The translations under genes were made by a program, and so were the position numbers. Of a stretch of DNA of 64,000 nucleotides, positions 16,402 through 26,500 are shown piece by piece (within the stretch, counting starts at the first letter, position 1; each line of letters opens with the position of its first letter). The stretch is from Sneathiella litorea (lineage in GTDB: Bacteria; Pseudomonadota; Alphaproteobacteria; Sneathiellales; Sneathiellaceae), in assembly GCF_009882915.1 (NCBI RefSeq), contig NZ_WTUW01000001.1:124357-188356 (forward strand), in the 5' to 3' direction. The notes below the pieces were generated by a model, which had not been told where the DNA came from, did no database searches, and was given only the letters and a program-made list of their open reading frames with translations.

Positions 16402-17577
16402 CTATGAGTTACTTGCAAGTCGGTCGTGACGGCGCACCTGGCGCCATAGAACAAGCGCCAGAATAAGGCCGATGGTTGAAAGAAACGCCATAAACAAGAA
16501 ACTGTAGGAACCGTCACGCTGATGCAACCAGCCCGCGGCTATGGTGAAAATGCCAAAGAAGATGCCCATGGCAAGACTGTCATAAAGGCCTTGTGCGGAC
16601 GCTGAAATTGCTGGCGGCACTCTTTTCCCGATATAGCCAATAAAGGACATATAAAGGAGCGCAAAGGTCAACGCATGTAGCGTCTGCGCAAATCCCAGGA
16701 CAATTGGCGATGAACTTACGGCAATTAACACCCATCGGACCATTCCGCCAAGTGCGGAAACCGCAATCATCGGTGTGGCACCAAATCGGGCGATCAGACG
16801 CCCCGAGATAGCAAACATTCCTATCTCTGCGACTACGCCAATTACCCAGAAGAGAGTAATTTCCGCATTCGAATAACCAAGGTTCGCCCAATGGATTGCG
16901 CTAAAACCGTAAAGACCCGCATGGGTGGATAGCAGCAGGGAAACCGTTATCACGAAAAGAGGGAAATTCGGCAAAACAAGGGGCTTAAAAAAAGGGGACT
17001 TTCCCTTATCAGGCTCGGTTCTTATTGCGGGCAGCATCAACGATGCCAAAAGCAAGAAAGCGGCCGTCAAAAGCATTCCGACATATATTGCATTTATGCC
17101 GAAATAATCCGCGGCAGAACCAACCAGCAACGAAAAGGCAATAAAACTCATTGAGCCCCAAAGACGGGCTTTGCCAAAATCAAGACCAACGGTTTGTTGG
17201 GCGCGAAGTGTCAAACCGTCAGAGAGTGGCACCGCAGAGGAAAGCGCAGCTCCCGCCGCACCCCAGATCAACGCATAAAAAAGCCACCCTTCAACGTTGG
17301 GTAAAATAATCAAGGTGGTAACGAGGAAAAGAGCCAGAGCAATCAGGATATTTCTGCGATTTCCCGTCACATCCGCTATCCAGGATGTCACAGGCACGAA
17401 GATCAGCTTGGCCCAGTATGCAGCTCCCATAACAACACCAACATACTCAACTGAGATATAGTGCTCCAGCCAGCGAGGCCACAAAGGAATTGCAATCCCA
17501 TACACTGAGAAAAAAGCGATATAGTATAGCGACATGCGAAGGTGCGCGGAACGCCTTGTGTAATCAACCTCAGCCAT
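16402..17577 (-). CDS. MFS transporter, HcaT/nucleoside-permease-like
   Basis: About 391 residues with twelve membrane helices. The N-terminal half (RMSLYYIAFFSVYGIAIPLWPRWLE, then SWIADVTGNRRNIL in the loop after helix 2) resembles the 3-phenylpropionate (HcaT) and LacY-like branch of proton symporters. The substrate is unknown. The ATG at 17577 has a weak GAGCG upstream; a GTG at 17592 in the same frame is the alternative. It is divergent from the MarR gene, and the 271-nt gap between them contains a candidate MarR operator next to the marR start, so MarR control of this transporter is a reasonable guess. Confidence 0.83.
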   Translation of the reverse strand: MAEVDYTRRSAHLRMSLYYIAFFSVYGIAIPLWPRWLEHYISVEYVGVVMGAAYWAKLIFVPVTSWIADVTGNRRNILIALALFLVTTLIILPNVEGWLFYALIWGAAGAALSSAVPLSDGLTLRAQQTVGLDFGKARLWGSMSFIAFSLLVGSAADYFGINAIYVGMLLTAAFLLLASLMLPAIRTEPDKGKSPFFKPLVLPNFPLFVITVSLLLSTHAGLYGFSAIHWANLGYSNAEITLFWVIGVVAEIGMFAISGRLIARFGATPMIAVSALGGMVRWVLIAVSSSPIVLGFAQTLHALTFALLYMSFIGYIGKRVPPAISASAQGLYDSLAMGIFFGIFTIAAGWLHQRDGSYSFLFMAFLSTIGLILALVLWRQVRRHDRLASNS

Positions 17578-17837
17578 GAATTCAACGCTCACAAAATGGA
17601 CATTTAATTAATAATGCCCTATCCGGCCTCAAGGGCGAAGGGGCAGTATGGGACCCAAATTTCCTTTTACAAGATTCTAATGAGAAAGGGGCCAATTGCG
17701 CGTTTATATTTCCCGCCTGACTTAAGCCAACTTAAGAAAAGCGCTGGATTCGCGCCTCTTTTTATACACAATTGCCTGTGTAACTGTAAAAATGTGATGA
17801 ATTTGGACTATCAACCAGACGTTTCCACTCCCCACTT

Positions 17838-17858
17838 CACTAAATGCCTGATATAGTG
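17838..17858. promoter_or_regulatory. Imperfect palindrome, candidate MarR operator
   Basis: CACTA and TAGTG arms are 11 nt apart with AT and AT matched inside, giving 14 symmetric positions of 20. It ends 5 nt before the marR ATG, where binding would block its own translation or transcription start. Size and AT-richness fit MarR-family operators. Confidence 0.4.
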
Positions 17859-17863
17859 GTTGT

Positions 17864-18346
17864 ATGAGCGCAAACCGAGATAACGAAAAGTACGATCGGA
17901 AGGAAGAGCTTCCTTCTTCTGACTTTCGAATTATCAACTGGATCGGAATTATCAGCCAGTTGACGGATACGAAAATGCGCCAACTTCTTGACGGGACTGA
18001 CGTACCGCCGCCGCAGTTTATTCTTCTCAATCATTTTATCTATCAGCCTGAGGATGGAAAAACAGTTTCGGGAATTGCCTCGGCATTGCAACAACCCCAG
18101 CCCGGCATCACAAAGACGATCGCTAAATTGTTGAAAAAGGGTTTCCTGAAAGCAGAAGATAACCCCTCGGACGGCCGCTCAAAAATCCTTTACCTCACTG
18201 ACGCCGGCAAGAAAGCCCATTCAGCGGCAAAAGAACGTCTGGAGCTTGCCTTCGCGGATACGTTTGAGGGATGGCGGGAATGGGAGAAAAAAGATTTCTT
18301 CGGCTTTCTAGACAGGTTGAAAATCTATCTCGACGAAAATCATTAA
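17864..18346 (+). CDS. MarR family transcriptional regulator
   Basis: 160 residues with a winged helix-turn-helix: TVSGIASALQQPQPGITKTIAKLLKKGFL (about residues 66-95), then the wing DNPSDGRSKILYLTDAGKK. Dimerisation helices lie at both ends. MarR proteins are usually ligand-relieved repressors of adjacent transporter or catabolic genes; the divergent MFS gene is the obvious target. Its stop shares a TTAA palindrome with the stop of the convergent DMT transporter gene. Confidence 0.9.
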   Translation: MSANRDNEKYDRKEELPSSDFRIINWIGIISQLTDTKMRQLLDGTDVPPPQFILLNHFIYQPEDGKTVSGIASALQQPQPGITKTIAKLLKKGFLKAEDNPSDGRSKILYLTDAGKKAHSAAKERLELAFADTFEGWREWEKKDFFGFLDRLKIYLDENH

Positions 18347-19227
18347 ACCTCTGGTTCATTTACCAGGTTGGGCGCCTTCTTTGCTGTTCGTAGATTGATT
18401 ATCGCAACGCCAACAAGCGTGATTGCGCCTCCGAGCAAAAAGCGCAGGGTAATCGGCTCTGAAAAAAGAATAACACCAAAAGCAACACCGAATATTGGGG
18501 CCAATAGCCCGAAGGGCGTCAGGGCGGCAATTGGATAACGCTGTATAAGATAGTACCAGCCACCATGGGCAATAATTGTGGTCACGATAACGACAAAGGC
18601 GAGTGCACCAAACGCTTCCCATCCCATCGTAACAACGGAGGCCACTTGGCCGCTTTCCAGCGCAAAGGAAAGAAGCAACAATGGCAAAGCGGAAATCGCA
18701 CCGATCCAGGCCTGCATGGACATTGTTCTGACATTCTGGATTTGCCGCATCAGAATCAGGCCTAGTGCCATAAAGAGGCCCGCAACGGCTACAAGCGCAA
18801 CGCCTTCAAGCTGATCAAAAATAACCGGATCAAACCCGAGAACCATAACTCCGCCAAATGCCATTACAATCCCCAAGATACGCCGCCATCCAATTGACTC
18901 TTTCAATATGACGACAGCCATGATCACCGAGAATGGCGCAATGAGCTGGCTTGTAATCGCCACGGCTGTGATGCCACCCGCGGCAAAAATCCCAAGATAA
19001 AGAAAGGTAAAGTGGAAGACGCCAACGGTAATAGCAATCCAGAAAATCGCCTTCATGCGGCCCTTGACGATTTTAAGGAAGGGCGATAGCAGAATGGCAA
19101 CAAGCAAAAAGCGAAGGGCCGTAAAGAAGAGAGGTGGAAAGTGATCCAGGCCAGCCTTGGAAGCCACAAATGAGAATCCCCATATCGCACTAATCACAAG
19201 AGCCATCACAATGTGAGGAAAAGACAT
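18343..19227 (-). CDS. EamA/DMT family transporter
   Basis: 294 residues with ten predicted helices in two EamA repeats. The first starts at ALVISAIWGFSFVASKAGLDHFPPLFFTALRF; the second, from about residue 145, ends in LTPFGLLAPIFGVAFGVILFSEPITLRFLLGG. This is the drug/metabolite exporter type (YdcZ/RhaT/EamA). It ends by overlapping the MarR gene by 4 bp. The substrate is unknown; amino acid or metabolite export is typical of the family. Confidence 0.9.
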   Translation of the reverse strand: MSFPHIVMALVISAIWGFSFVASKAGLDHFPPLFFTALRFLLVAILLSPFLKIVKGRMKAIFWIAITVGVFHFTFLYLGIFAAGGITAVAITSQLIAPFSVIMAVVILKESIGWRRILGIVMAFGGVMVLGFDPVIFDQLEGVALVAVAGLFMALGLILMRQIQNVRTMSMQAWIGAISALPLLLLSFALESGQVASVVTMGWEAFGALAFVVIVTTIIAHGGWYYLIQRYPIAALTPFGLLAPIFGVAFGVILFSEPITLRFLLGGAITLVGVAIINLRTAKKAPNLVNEPEV

Positions 19228-19437
19228 AAGGCAGGCTTTCTTTATTTACGTTAAAGCCATATACGGAAAGAATGGCTGAAAAAAAGATACAGTTATGGGT
19301 AAATCCTTTATGATCTACCGTGAACGCCGATCCGTACCTGTGTATAGTATATATCTCAGGTTCGCTCCCGGAAAACAATTCGGAAGTTGAACGCGGGGCC
19401 TGAACTCCTAAATATTACGCAAAGAAACAGGAACCAG

Positions 19438-20442
19438 ATGGATTCAGTAACACAGTTTGTATTAGGCGCCAGTATTTCCGGTGCATTACTCGGACCACGC
19501 ATTGGTGCCAAATCACTACTGGTTGGCGGTATCGTTGCCACCTTACCGGATCTTGACAGCCTCGTCCCACTTGATGACGTCATCGACAATATGACCTATC
19601 ATCGCGGTTTCAGCCATTCGGTGATTGTACAAACCGCCCTCGCCCCATTTATCGCCTATGTTGTCGGCAAAATTGTTCCCTCCAGTTGGGAGCATAAGAA
19701 AACCTTGTTTCTTACGGTCTGGCTTGCGTTAATCACGCATAGTCTGCTCGATTCCCTAACAACTTATGGTACGCAAATTTTCTGGCCATTGGAAATTGGT
19801 CCGCCTGTCGCCTTACCCGCGGTCTTCATTATCGATCCTGTTTATACCCTGCTTCTACTGATTGGCATTTCAGCAATCTTTTTCGCGAGGAACCGCCCCG
19901 GAGGCGGGTTTCGCACAAACCGCATTATGTTGGCACTCGGCTGTGCTTATCTTGCCGTGGGCTTAACGGGGAACACCATCATTTCCAGTCGCGCCAGTGC
20001 AGATCCGCAATTTCGGGATATGCGCATCCATGTGCAGCCGACCGCCTTTAACCTCCTGGTATGGCAAGTCACCGCCATTTCCGAGGATAGAATTGCGACA
20101 GGCCTGACCAGTCTGTTCAACGATTGCGGCATCCGCAGTCTTGTTACCGTTCCCCGCCAGCAGATTCCGTCTGGTATTGCGGAAATCCCGCCCTCAGTTA
20201 AAAGGCTTGAATGGTTTACGGATGGATTTTTCACCTACGGTGAAAAAGACGGGGCCCGGACCATTACGGATTTGCGCATGGGTTTTTACCCAAATTACGT
20301 ATTTTCCTTTAAATTTGCAGAAGGTCCGATGGACAACATGATCATTATCCCCCCGGAGCAAATTCAACTCACATACAGGGATCGCGCCGATGAGATGTTT
20401 TCTCAAATGGCCGAAACGCTTAAAGGGTGCGACAACAGTTGA
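19438..20442 (+). CDS. YdjM/DUF457-type membrane-bound metal-dependent hydrolase-like protein
   Basis: 334 residues. The N-terminal 190 hold several membrane helices with the family motifs: PDLDSLVPLDD after the second helix, the YHRGFSHSVI block near residue 60, and ITHSLLDSLTTYG near residue 115, whose His and Asp residues could bind metal. The C-terminal 140 residues are mainly soluble. Enzymatic activity is not established for the family. The ATG at 19438 is chosen because AGGAA lies just upstream; the frame runs further back only through a TTG. It stands alone. Confidence 0.85.
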   Translation: MDSVTQFVLGASISGALLGPRIGAKSLLVGGIVATLPDLDSLVPLDDVIDNMTYHRGFSHSVIVQTALAPFIAYVVGKIVPSSWEHKKTLFLTVWLALITHSLLDSLTTYGTQIFWPLEIGPPVALPAVFIIDPVYTLLLLIGISAIFFARNRPGGGFRTNRIMLALGCAYLAVGLTGNTIISSRASADPQFRDMRIHVQPTAFNLLVWQVTAISEDRIATGLTSLFNDCGIRSLVTVPRQQIPSGIAEIPPSVKRLEWFTDGFFTYGEKDGARTITDLRMGFYPNYVFSFKFAEGPMDNMIIIPPEQIQLTYRDRADEMFSQMAETLKGCDNS

Positions 20443-20558
20443 AATCGTCAAGGAACTCTACTTTCCCTCTGCCAGTCTGTGCCTCTTCACTCATAACAAT
20501 GCCCGATATGGAAAATAACGCTGGTGAATAGCAAGTGCCGGAGTTACTCTTTATTGGT

Positions 20559-20589
20559 ACGTTGATCCAGCTAGTATAGCTATCAACGT
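20559..20589. promoter_or_regulatory. Bulged hairpin or operator before the NicO-type transporter
   Basis: ACGTTGAT (20559-20566) pairs with ATCAACGT (20582-20589), and inside, after a CC bulge on one side, AGCTA (20569-20573) pairs with TAGCT (20577-20581) around a GTA loop. That is 13 base pairs in 31 nt, 34 nt before the transporter ATG. The preceding gene ends 116 nt earlier, and no U-tract follows, so a terminator is unlikely. It could be a metal-regulator operator or a structured leader. I do not recognise it as a known nickel or cobalt riboswitch. Confidence 0.5.
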
Positions 20590-20623
20590 CTTCGGCTTAT
20601 CCCTCCTTTTTACGGATATCACA

Positions 20624-21325
20624 ATGTTTTCTATGCTAACCTTAGGGTTTCTAATTGGTATGCGCCATGCGCTTGAGGCGGATCATGTGGCCGCCGTTGC
20701 CAGCCTGGCGTCGGGCAGCAAAAACATTCGTGAGACAATTTTCCATGGTGCCGTTTGGGGCATTGGCCATACCATATCCCTTATGGCCATTGGTTCGGTT
20801 GTTGTCTTGATGAATAGTTCCATTCCAGCAGCACTGGCTCACTGGCTGGAATTTGCGGTTGGGGTTATGCTTGTGTTACTGGGAGCCGATGTAATCCGCA
20901 GGATGATCCGGGATCGGATTCATTTCCATTTCCACAAACATGCATCTGATAGCCGCGCCCATCTGCATGCCCATTCCCATCGCGGCGAAAGCAATCACGC
21001 GCTGTCTTCTCATGACCATAAACACAATAAGGGGCTGACCGCGCGTGTCCTTGCTGTTGGGATCATGCATGGACTGGCTGGCTCCGCAGCCTTAGTTCTA
21101 CTCGTCGCTGGAACCATCACAAACTCAGTAACGGCAATATTTTACATTATCTTGTTTGGAATTGGTTCTATTGTCGGTATGGCGGCCCTATCCGCTGTCA
21201 TTGCTGTGCCACTACGCTACTCCGCAGCTTCCATGACATGGGCGCATAACGGATTACAGCTCATCATTGGCATCGCGACAATTTCTCTTGGTTTTTACAC
21301 CATGTATAGCCTTGGCCTTGCCTGA
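20624..21325 (+). CDS. NicO/NiCoT-like nickel-cobalt transporter
   Basis: 233 residues with about six helices. The metal motif HX4DH is present in helix 1 (His15, Asp20, His21 in RHALEADHVAAV). A cytoplasmic loop at residues 100-134 holds twelve histidines, and the later GIMHGLAGSAALVLLV segment repeats the transmembrane histidine pattern. Import or export of Ni or Co across the inner membrane is expected; direction cannot be told from sequence. Cobalt for the cobalamin pathway (cobT, 12 kb away) is a possible use. The following DMT gene starts inside or at its end, so the two are probably translated together. Confidence 0.85.
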   Translation: MFSMLTLGFLIGMRHALEADHVAAVASLASGSKNIRETIFHGAVWGIGHTISLMAIGSVVVLMNSSIPAALAHWLEFAVGVMLVLLGADVIRRMIRDRIHFHFHKHASDSRAHLHAHSHRGESNHALSSHDHKHNKGLTARVLAVGIMHGLAGSAALVLLVAGTITNSVTAIFYIILFGIGSIVGMAALSAVIAVPLRYSAASMTWAHNGLQLIIGIATISLGFYTMYSLGLA

Positions 21326-22241
21326 TCAAAGCATAACAAATAAAGAGACAGCCTCGCCTCTCACAACCCTGCTACCACATGGAGCTTTATTGCTCGCCGT
21401 GATTCTTCTTGGTCTTTCCTTTGTTGGCATACGAGCCATTATGGCGGATGAGGAAGCCGCGGCATCCCTTGGGTTTCTGCGCTATGGCATCGCAACACTG
21501 ATGCTGTTACCGCTGCTTTGGCGGCGCAGGATTGTTATGCCCCCCTTAAAGATTTTCATCATAGTTGCCTTGCTCGGCATGCTCCAATTTGGACTGTTTC
21601 ATCTCTTTGTGAACACAGCCCTCAAGGAAATTCCTGCTTCCCGTGGCGCTGTCATCTTTGCCCTAATCCCGATCATGACAATGTTGATCGCAGCAATGGC
21701 TGGACGGGATTCATTGAACGGCATCAAACTTTTTGCCGCGACCCTTTCCATTGTCGGCGTGTTCCTTGCCATTGGTGAAAAAGCATTTTCATCGAACAAT
21801 GCACCAAGCAGTTGGATGGGAGAAATTCTCTTCTTCATGGCGGTTTGTTGCGGGGCAACCTATAACGCCTTTTCCGGCCGCCTGATGCAGCATCGCTCCG
21901 TCCTGCTACTCACAATTATAGGAATGAGTGCAGGGACCATAGTAATTTTCCCGGTCGCCTACAGCGAAGGACTGGGAAGCGTAATAAAGGGATACGATAC
22001 GCAAGACTGGCTTTGGATCCTGTATCTCGCGGGTCCTGCAGCTGCCTTCAGCCTCTTTCTCTTTAACTGGGGCCTACAACAACTCTCCCCGTCTCAGGCT
22101 GCCATCTATGTGCCTATTGCCCCAATAATGGCCGCGGCCTTTGGCGCTCTCATACTGGATGAACATCTCTCCAGCCTATTCCTTGCAGGGCTGGCCTGCG
22201 CAGTTGCAGGGCCAATTATCGTCAACTGGCGACGTCGATAA
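21318..22241 (+). CDS. EamA/DMT family transporter, overlapping NicO
   Basis: About 307 residues with ten helices in two EamA repeats (GALLLAVILLGLSFVGIRAIM at the start; LFNWGLQQLSPSQAAIYVPIAPIMAAAFGALILDE in the second repeat). There is no ATG near the 5' end: the first possible starts are TTG codons at 21267, 21288, 21312 and 21318, all before or across the upstream stop. I give the last one, which overlaps the NicO stop by 8 nt; translational coupling is likely whichever is used. Substrate unknown. Confidence 0.82.
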   Translation: MPDQSITNKETASPLTTLLPHGALLLAVILLGLSFVGIRAIMADEEAAASLGFLRYGIATLMLLPLLWRRRIVMPPLKIFIIVALLGMLQFGLFHLFVNTALKEIPASRGAVIFALIPIMTMLIAAMAGRDSLNGIKLFAATLSIVGVFLAIGEKAFSSNNAPSSWMGEILFFMAVCCGATYNAFSGRLMQHRSVLLLTIIGMSAGTIVIFPVAYSEGLGSVIKGYDTQDWLWILYLAGPAAAFSLFLFNWGLQQLSPSQAAIYVPIAPIMAAAFGALILDEHLSSLFLAGLACAVAGPIIVNWRRR

Positions 22242-22340
22242 GTGAATAGTTCGTATCTGTCATAAAAGTGAATACACAGCTTCGGTAGTTAACGTTAAGC
22301 TCAAATCCAACAATTGCCATAAGTGGGGATCTAAAAAATC

Positions 22341-23579
22341 ATGAGCCGGCCCTTACCGATTTTTATGCTGACCTTTCTGTTCTTTGTACACCATTACGTC
22401 GGGCAGGCGGCACTAGCGTCTGAGGCGGTATCTCTGGGACCACGACCGCTCTTTCTGGTGGACGACATGGATGCCGGAGACTTGAAAGAAAAACTTCTCC
22501 AATGCAAAGCGGGACCTTCCAAGGTCAGTGATTTTTCCATTGCTCATCGTGGCGCGTCCCTGCAATTCCCCGAACATACCAAAGAAGGTTACCTTGCTGC
22601 CGCACGCATGGGCGCTGGCATCATTGAATGCGACGCGACTTTTACAAAAGACAAAGCGCTTGTCTGCCGACATTCTCAATGCGACCTCCATCTCACAACC
22701 GATATTTTAAGCCGGCCGGAACTGGCTGCAAAATGTTCTGTTCCATTTACTCCTGCGGATGGAAGTAGCACAAAGGCGTCGGCAAAATGCTGTACTTCTG
22801 ACCTCACTCTTGCTGAGTTCAAGTCCTTAAAAGGCAAGATGGATGGTGCAAATGACGAAGCGAAGACTATCCCCGAATATGTAAAAGGAACAGCTGACTG
22901 GCGCACTGACCTTTACGCCGCAAAGGGAACCCTGATGACACATCAGGAGAGCATCGCGCTTATTGATAGCCTCGGTCTCAAATTCATACCGGAGCTTAAA
23001 TCTGCCGATGTTTCCATGCCCTATGACGGAAATTTCACCCAACAGGAATATGCAAAATCTTTAATTGCCGATTATAAAGCAGCCGGGATTGACCCAAAAC
23101 GTGTCTTTCCGCAATCCTTCAATCTGGATGACGTGCTCTACTGGATCGAGAATGAACCGGAATTCGGCGCGCAAGCCACCTTCCTCGATAGCCGCTATCG
23201 CGGCAACGCCCTAAATCCTGATGATCCGAATACATTTTCACCCAGCATGCAAGACCTGGCCGACAAAGGCCTGCGTTACATTGCGCCACCAATCTGGATG
23301 CTGCTAGCCTTAGATGATAACGGCAAGATTGTCCCGTCCGCATATGCGAAGGAAGCTAGAAAAGCTGGCCTGAACATCATTGCCTGGTCCCTCGAACGTT
23401 CCGGCTCCCTCACAAATGGTGGCGGATGGTACTATCGTTCGGTTACAGATGCTATCAACAATGAGGGCGATGTAATGACCGTCCTGGATGTGCTTGCGAA
23501 AGACGTGGGTGCCGTGGGCGTCTTTTCTGACTGGCCCGCGACAACCACTTATTATGCGAATTGCATGGGAATTGATTAA
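22341..23579 (+). CDS. Secreted glycerophosphodiester phosphodiesterase
   Basis: 412 residues: signal peptide ([19 protein letters not shown]) and a GDPD TIM barrel. Catalytic and metal residues are visible in [16 protein letters not shown] (HRGA), [12 protein letters not shown] (ECD) and LVCRHSQ, then LKFIPELKS; the C-terminal WSLERSGSL and VFSDWPATT close the barrel. It should split glycerophosphodiesters to glycerol 3-phosphate in the periplasm. Several cysteines in the 105-155 region suggest disulfides. A perfect PHO-box half site, CTGTCAT, lies at 22257-22263, but its partner repeat is poor. The stop shares a TTAA with putA. Confidence 0.93.
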   Translation: MSRPLPIFMLTFLFFVHHYVGQAALASEAVSLGPRPLFLVDDMDAGDLKEKLLQCKAGPSKVSDFSIAHRGASLQFPEHTKEGYLAAARMGAGIIECDATFTKDKALVCRHSQCDLHLTTDILSRPELAAKCSVPFTPADGSSTKASAKCCTSDLTLAEFKSLKGKMDGANDEAKTIPEYVKGTADWRTDLYAAKGTLMTHQESIALIDSLGLKFIPELKSADVSMPYDGNFTQQEYAKSLIADYKAAGIDPKRVFPQSFNLDDVLYWIENEPEFGAQATFLDSRYRGNALNPDDPNTFSPSMQDLADKGLRYIAPPIWMLLALDDNGKIVPSAYAKEARKAGLNIIAWSLERSGSLTNGGGWYYRSVTDAINNEGDVMTVLDVLAKDVGAVGVFSDWPATTTYYANCMGID

Positions 23580-26500
23580 GCCTCATTTGCGGCAAGAAGC
23601 TTGGTATTGCCTCCAGAAGCAGTCGTATCAATACAAAGCGCCCTCTCCGCAACATAGTATTCCCAATCATCTCCTCCTATGATCAGCGGGATGATCGCGC
23701 CCTCCCGCGCCGCAATTGCCTGCCGGTAACTGCGCAGATCATATTCCCCGGCTGTGAGCGATACCCCGTTCAAGGACGGTAGGGATGCAACGAGCGCAGG
23801 CGTCAATTCCCCCTCTAGCCTGGCAACAAGACCCTTTAGCTTCTTTTCCCCATTGAAAGCCTTGACCAAACTATCCACCCCCTCCTGAGCCCCAGCGAGC
23901 AGGACGCTGTTTCCGGTCAGAAGTGCTACCGTCGCCATCCTGACGGCATCGCTTCCGGCACAGATAATCATGCCACGGCCATGCAGGCTGAGACGATTGC
24001 TCTCTCCCGTCGGACCAACAAGATCAACGGGCCTTGGATCATAATTCCCTGCTTGTGCAAGCGACGCCGTGACGGTCTTTCCAATATGATCAGGGAGGCC
24101 GGTTGCAATTTTCTCAAGAAAGGAACGACGATTTTCCCAATGTTCCCAATGAGCCTGCGCGCTGTGCGATAGTTCGAGAGTCTCACGCATTCTATCGGAA
24201 ATCATAGCTTCTTCAGAGCATTCGACGGGCTGCTTCGCCCGCACAACCAATTGCCCTTTCTTCTTCATGAAACGATGAAGATATAGCGGCCCACCGGCTT
24301 TAGGGCCGGTTCCCGACAGCCCCTCTCCGCCGAACGGTTGAACGCCGACTACGGCTCCAATCTGATTGCGGTTAACATACAGATTACCAACATGAGCCCG
24401 ATCGCAAACATCCTGGACACGGGTGTCGACACGGGTATGCAGGCCAAGCGTCAATCCGTAGCCCGTTCCATTTATCTTTTCGACTACCTTATTAACTTCA
24501 TCCGCCTTGAACGTAACAATATGCAGAATCGGACCGAATATCTCCTTCTTTAATTCTTCAATCCCGTCAATACGATAAGCGGCGGGAGAAGCAAAGCACC
24601 CCGCCTTTGCACCAGCTGGCAAAGGTAATTTCTTTATCAAGCGGCCTGCCTTTTCCAGCTCCATGCAATGTTCTTCAATCATTTTTTTTGCATCAGTGTC
24701 GATGACAGGCCCCACATCAACCGAAATATCCCAGGGATTGCCGATCTTGAGCTCTGCCATCGCGCCTTCAAGCATGGAAATTACTTTATCTGCGACATCC
24801 TCCTGTACATACAGGACACGAAGTGCGGAACATCTTTGCCCCGCGGATTGAAAGGCCGAGGCGATAATATCCCGAACTGCCTGTTCGGGCAGCGCACTGG
24901 AATCAACAATCATCGCATTCAAGCCGCCCGTTTCCGCGATCAACGGCGCCGCTGGATCCGCATTCTCCGCCATGGACCGCGCGATACGTTGCGCGGTTTC
25001 CGTGGAGCCTGTAAAGCAGACGCCCTGTATATCGGGGTGCGAAACCAACTCCGCACCAACAGTCGCGCCATCGCCCGGGAGGAGGTGCAGAACATTGCCG
25101 GGAATCCCGGCTTCCCGCATTAATTCAATGGCCCGCGCAGCAATCAAGGGCGTTTGTTCCGCCGGTTTGGCAATCACGGTATTCCCTGCGGCCAACGCAG
25201 CAGTGATCTGCCCGGTAAAAATAGCGAGCGGGAAATTCCAGGGTGAAATGCAAATAAAAAGACCGCGCCCTTCCACGTCTCCCTCTTTGGAGTCCTCACG
25301 CGCACGCAACGCATAATACCGGCAAAAATCTGCTGCCTCCCGCACTTCAGAGATACCATCCATCAGAGATTTCCCCGCTTCGCGCGAAAGAAGCGCCATC
25401 AGCTCTACGCGGTTCTCTTCATAGAGCTCTGCAACCCGCTCCAACATTTCCGCCCGCTCATTGACAGGCGTATCTCGCCAACTGTCCGTCTCGGCAACCG
25501 CAATGGATACAGCGCGACTTACATCTTCCGGCGTGGCATCTATGACGGTACCGACAATATCCGAAAGTTGCGACGGGTTATGGATTTTGCGGCCATGCCC
25601 TTCCGTTCTCTCCCCGCCAATCAGGGGAGTGGCCTGCCATTTCACGTTCCTGAAGGCATCTCGAGCGCCGTCAAACTCCGTCAGTATCAACGGATTCGGG
25701 AAGTTAATTCCTGCCGAATTGCGTCGCCGGCTACCGTAAAGCGCCGCCGGGCTCGGAATTTTATCATTCTCTATTGTTGAATATCTCAATATTGAGGCTA
25801 CCGGATCGCGGACGACATCCCGGGGCGGTACTTTCTCGTCCAGAACCTGATTTACGAATGAACTGTTAGCACCGTTTTCCAACAACCGACGAACGAGATA
25901 AGCCAGCAGATCTTCATGAACACCGACGGGCGCGTATATTCGGCAGCGATTTTTGTTGTGCTCCATCACCAGGTTATGCAACCCTTCCCCCATGCCGTGG
26001 AGTCGCTGAAACTCGAAGTTATCTACTCCCTCCGCCATTTCCAGAACAGCGGCGATTGAATGCGCATTATGGGTTGCGAATTGCGGGTAGATATAGTCTG
26101 TCATGGCGAGCAGCTTTTTTGCACAGGCAAGGTAGCTTACATCTGTTGCCGCCTTGCGTGTAAAAACAGGGTAACCCTCATACCCCATGACCTGAGCAAG
26201 CTTGATCTCCGTGTCCCAATAGGCGCCCTTAACCAATCGGACCATGATCTTCCTGTCCAGCTTTTTGGATAGCGCATAAAGCCAGTCGAGAACATAGGTA
26301 GCGCGCGGGCCGTAAGCCTGCACCACGACGCCAAATCCATCCCACCCCTTCAAATCAGGGTTGGACAATACAGCTTCGATAATATCGAGGGAGAGATCGA
26401 GACGGTCTGCCTCTTCTGCATCAATATTAAAGCCCATATTCGCGTTTTTGGCCTGAAAAACGAGGGATGACAAACGGGGAACCAACTCGTGAAGCACCCG

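Noticed and set aside
22289-22298. TTAACGTTAA palindrome before the phosphodiesterase gene
   Set aside because: A 10-bp AT-rich palindrome occurs often by chance, and no symmetric flanks extend it.
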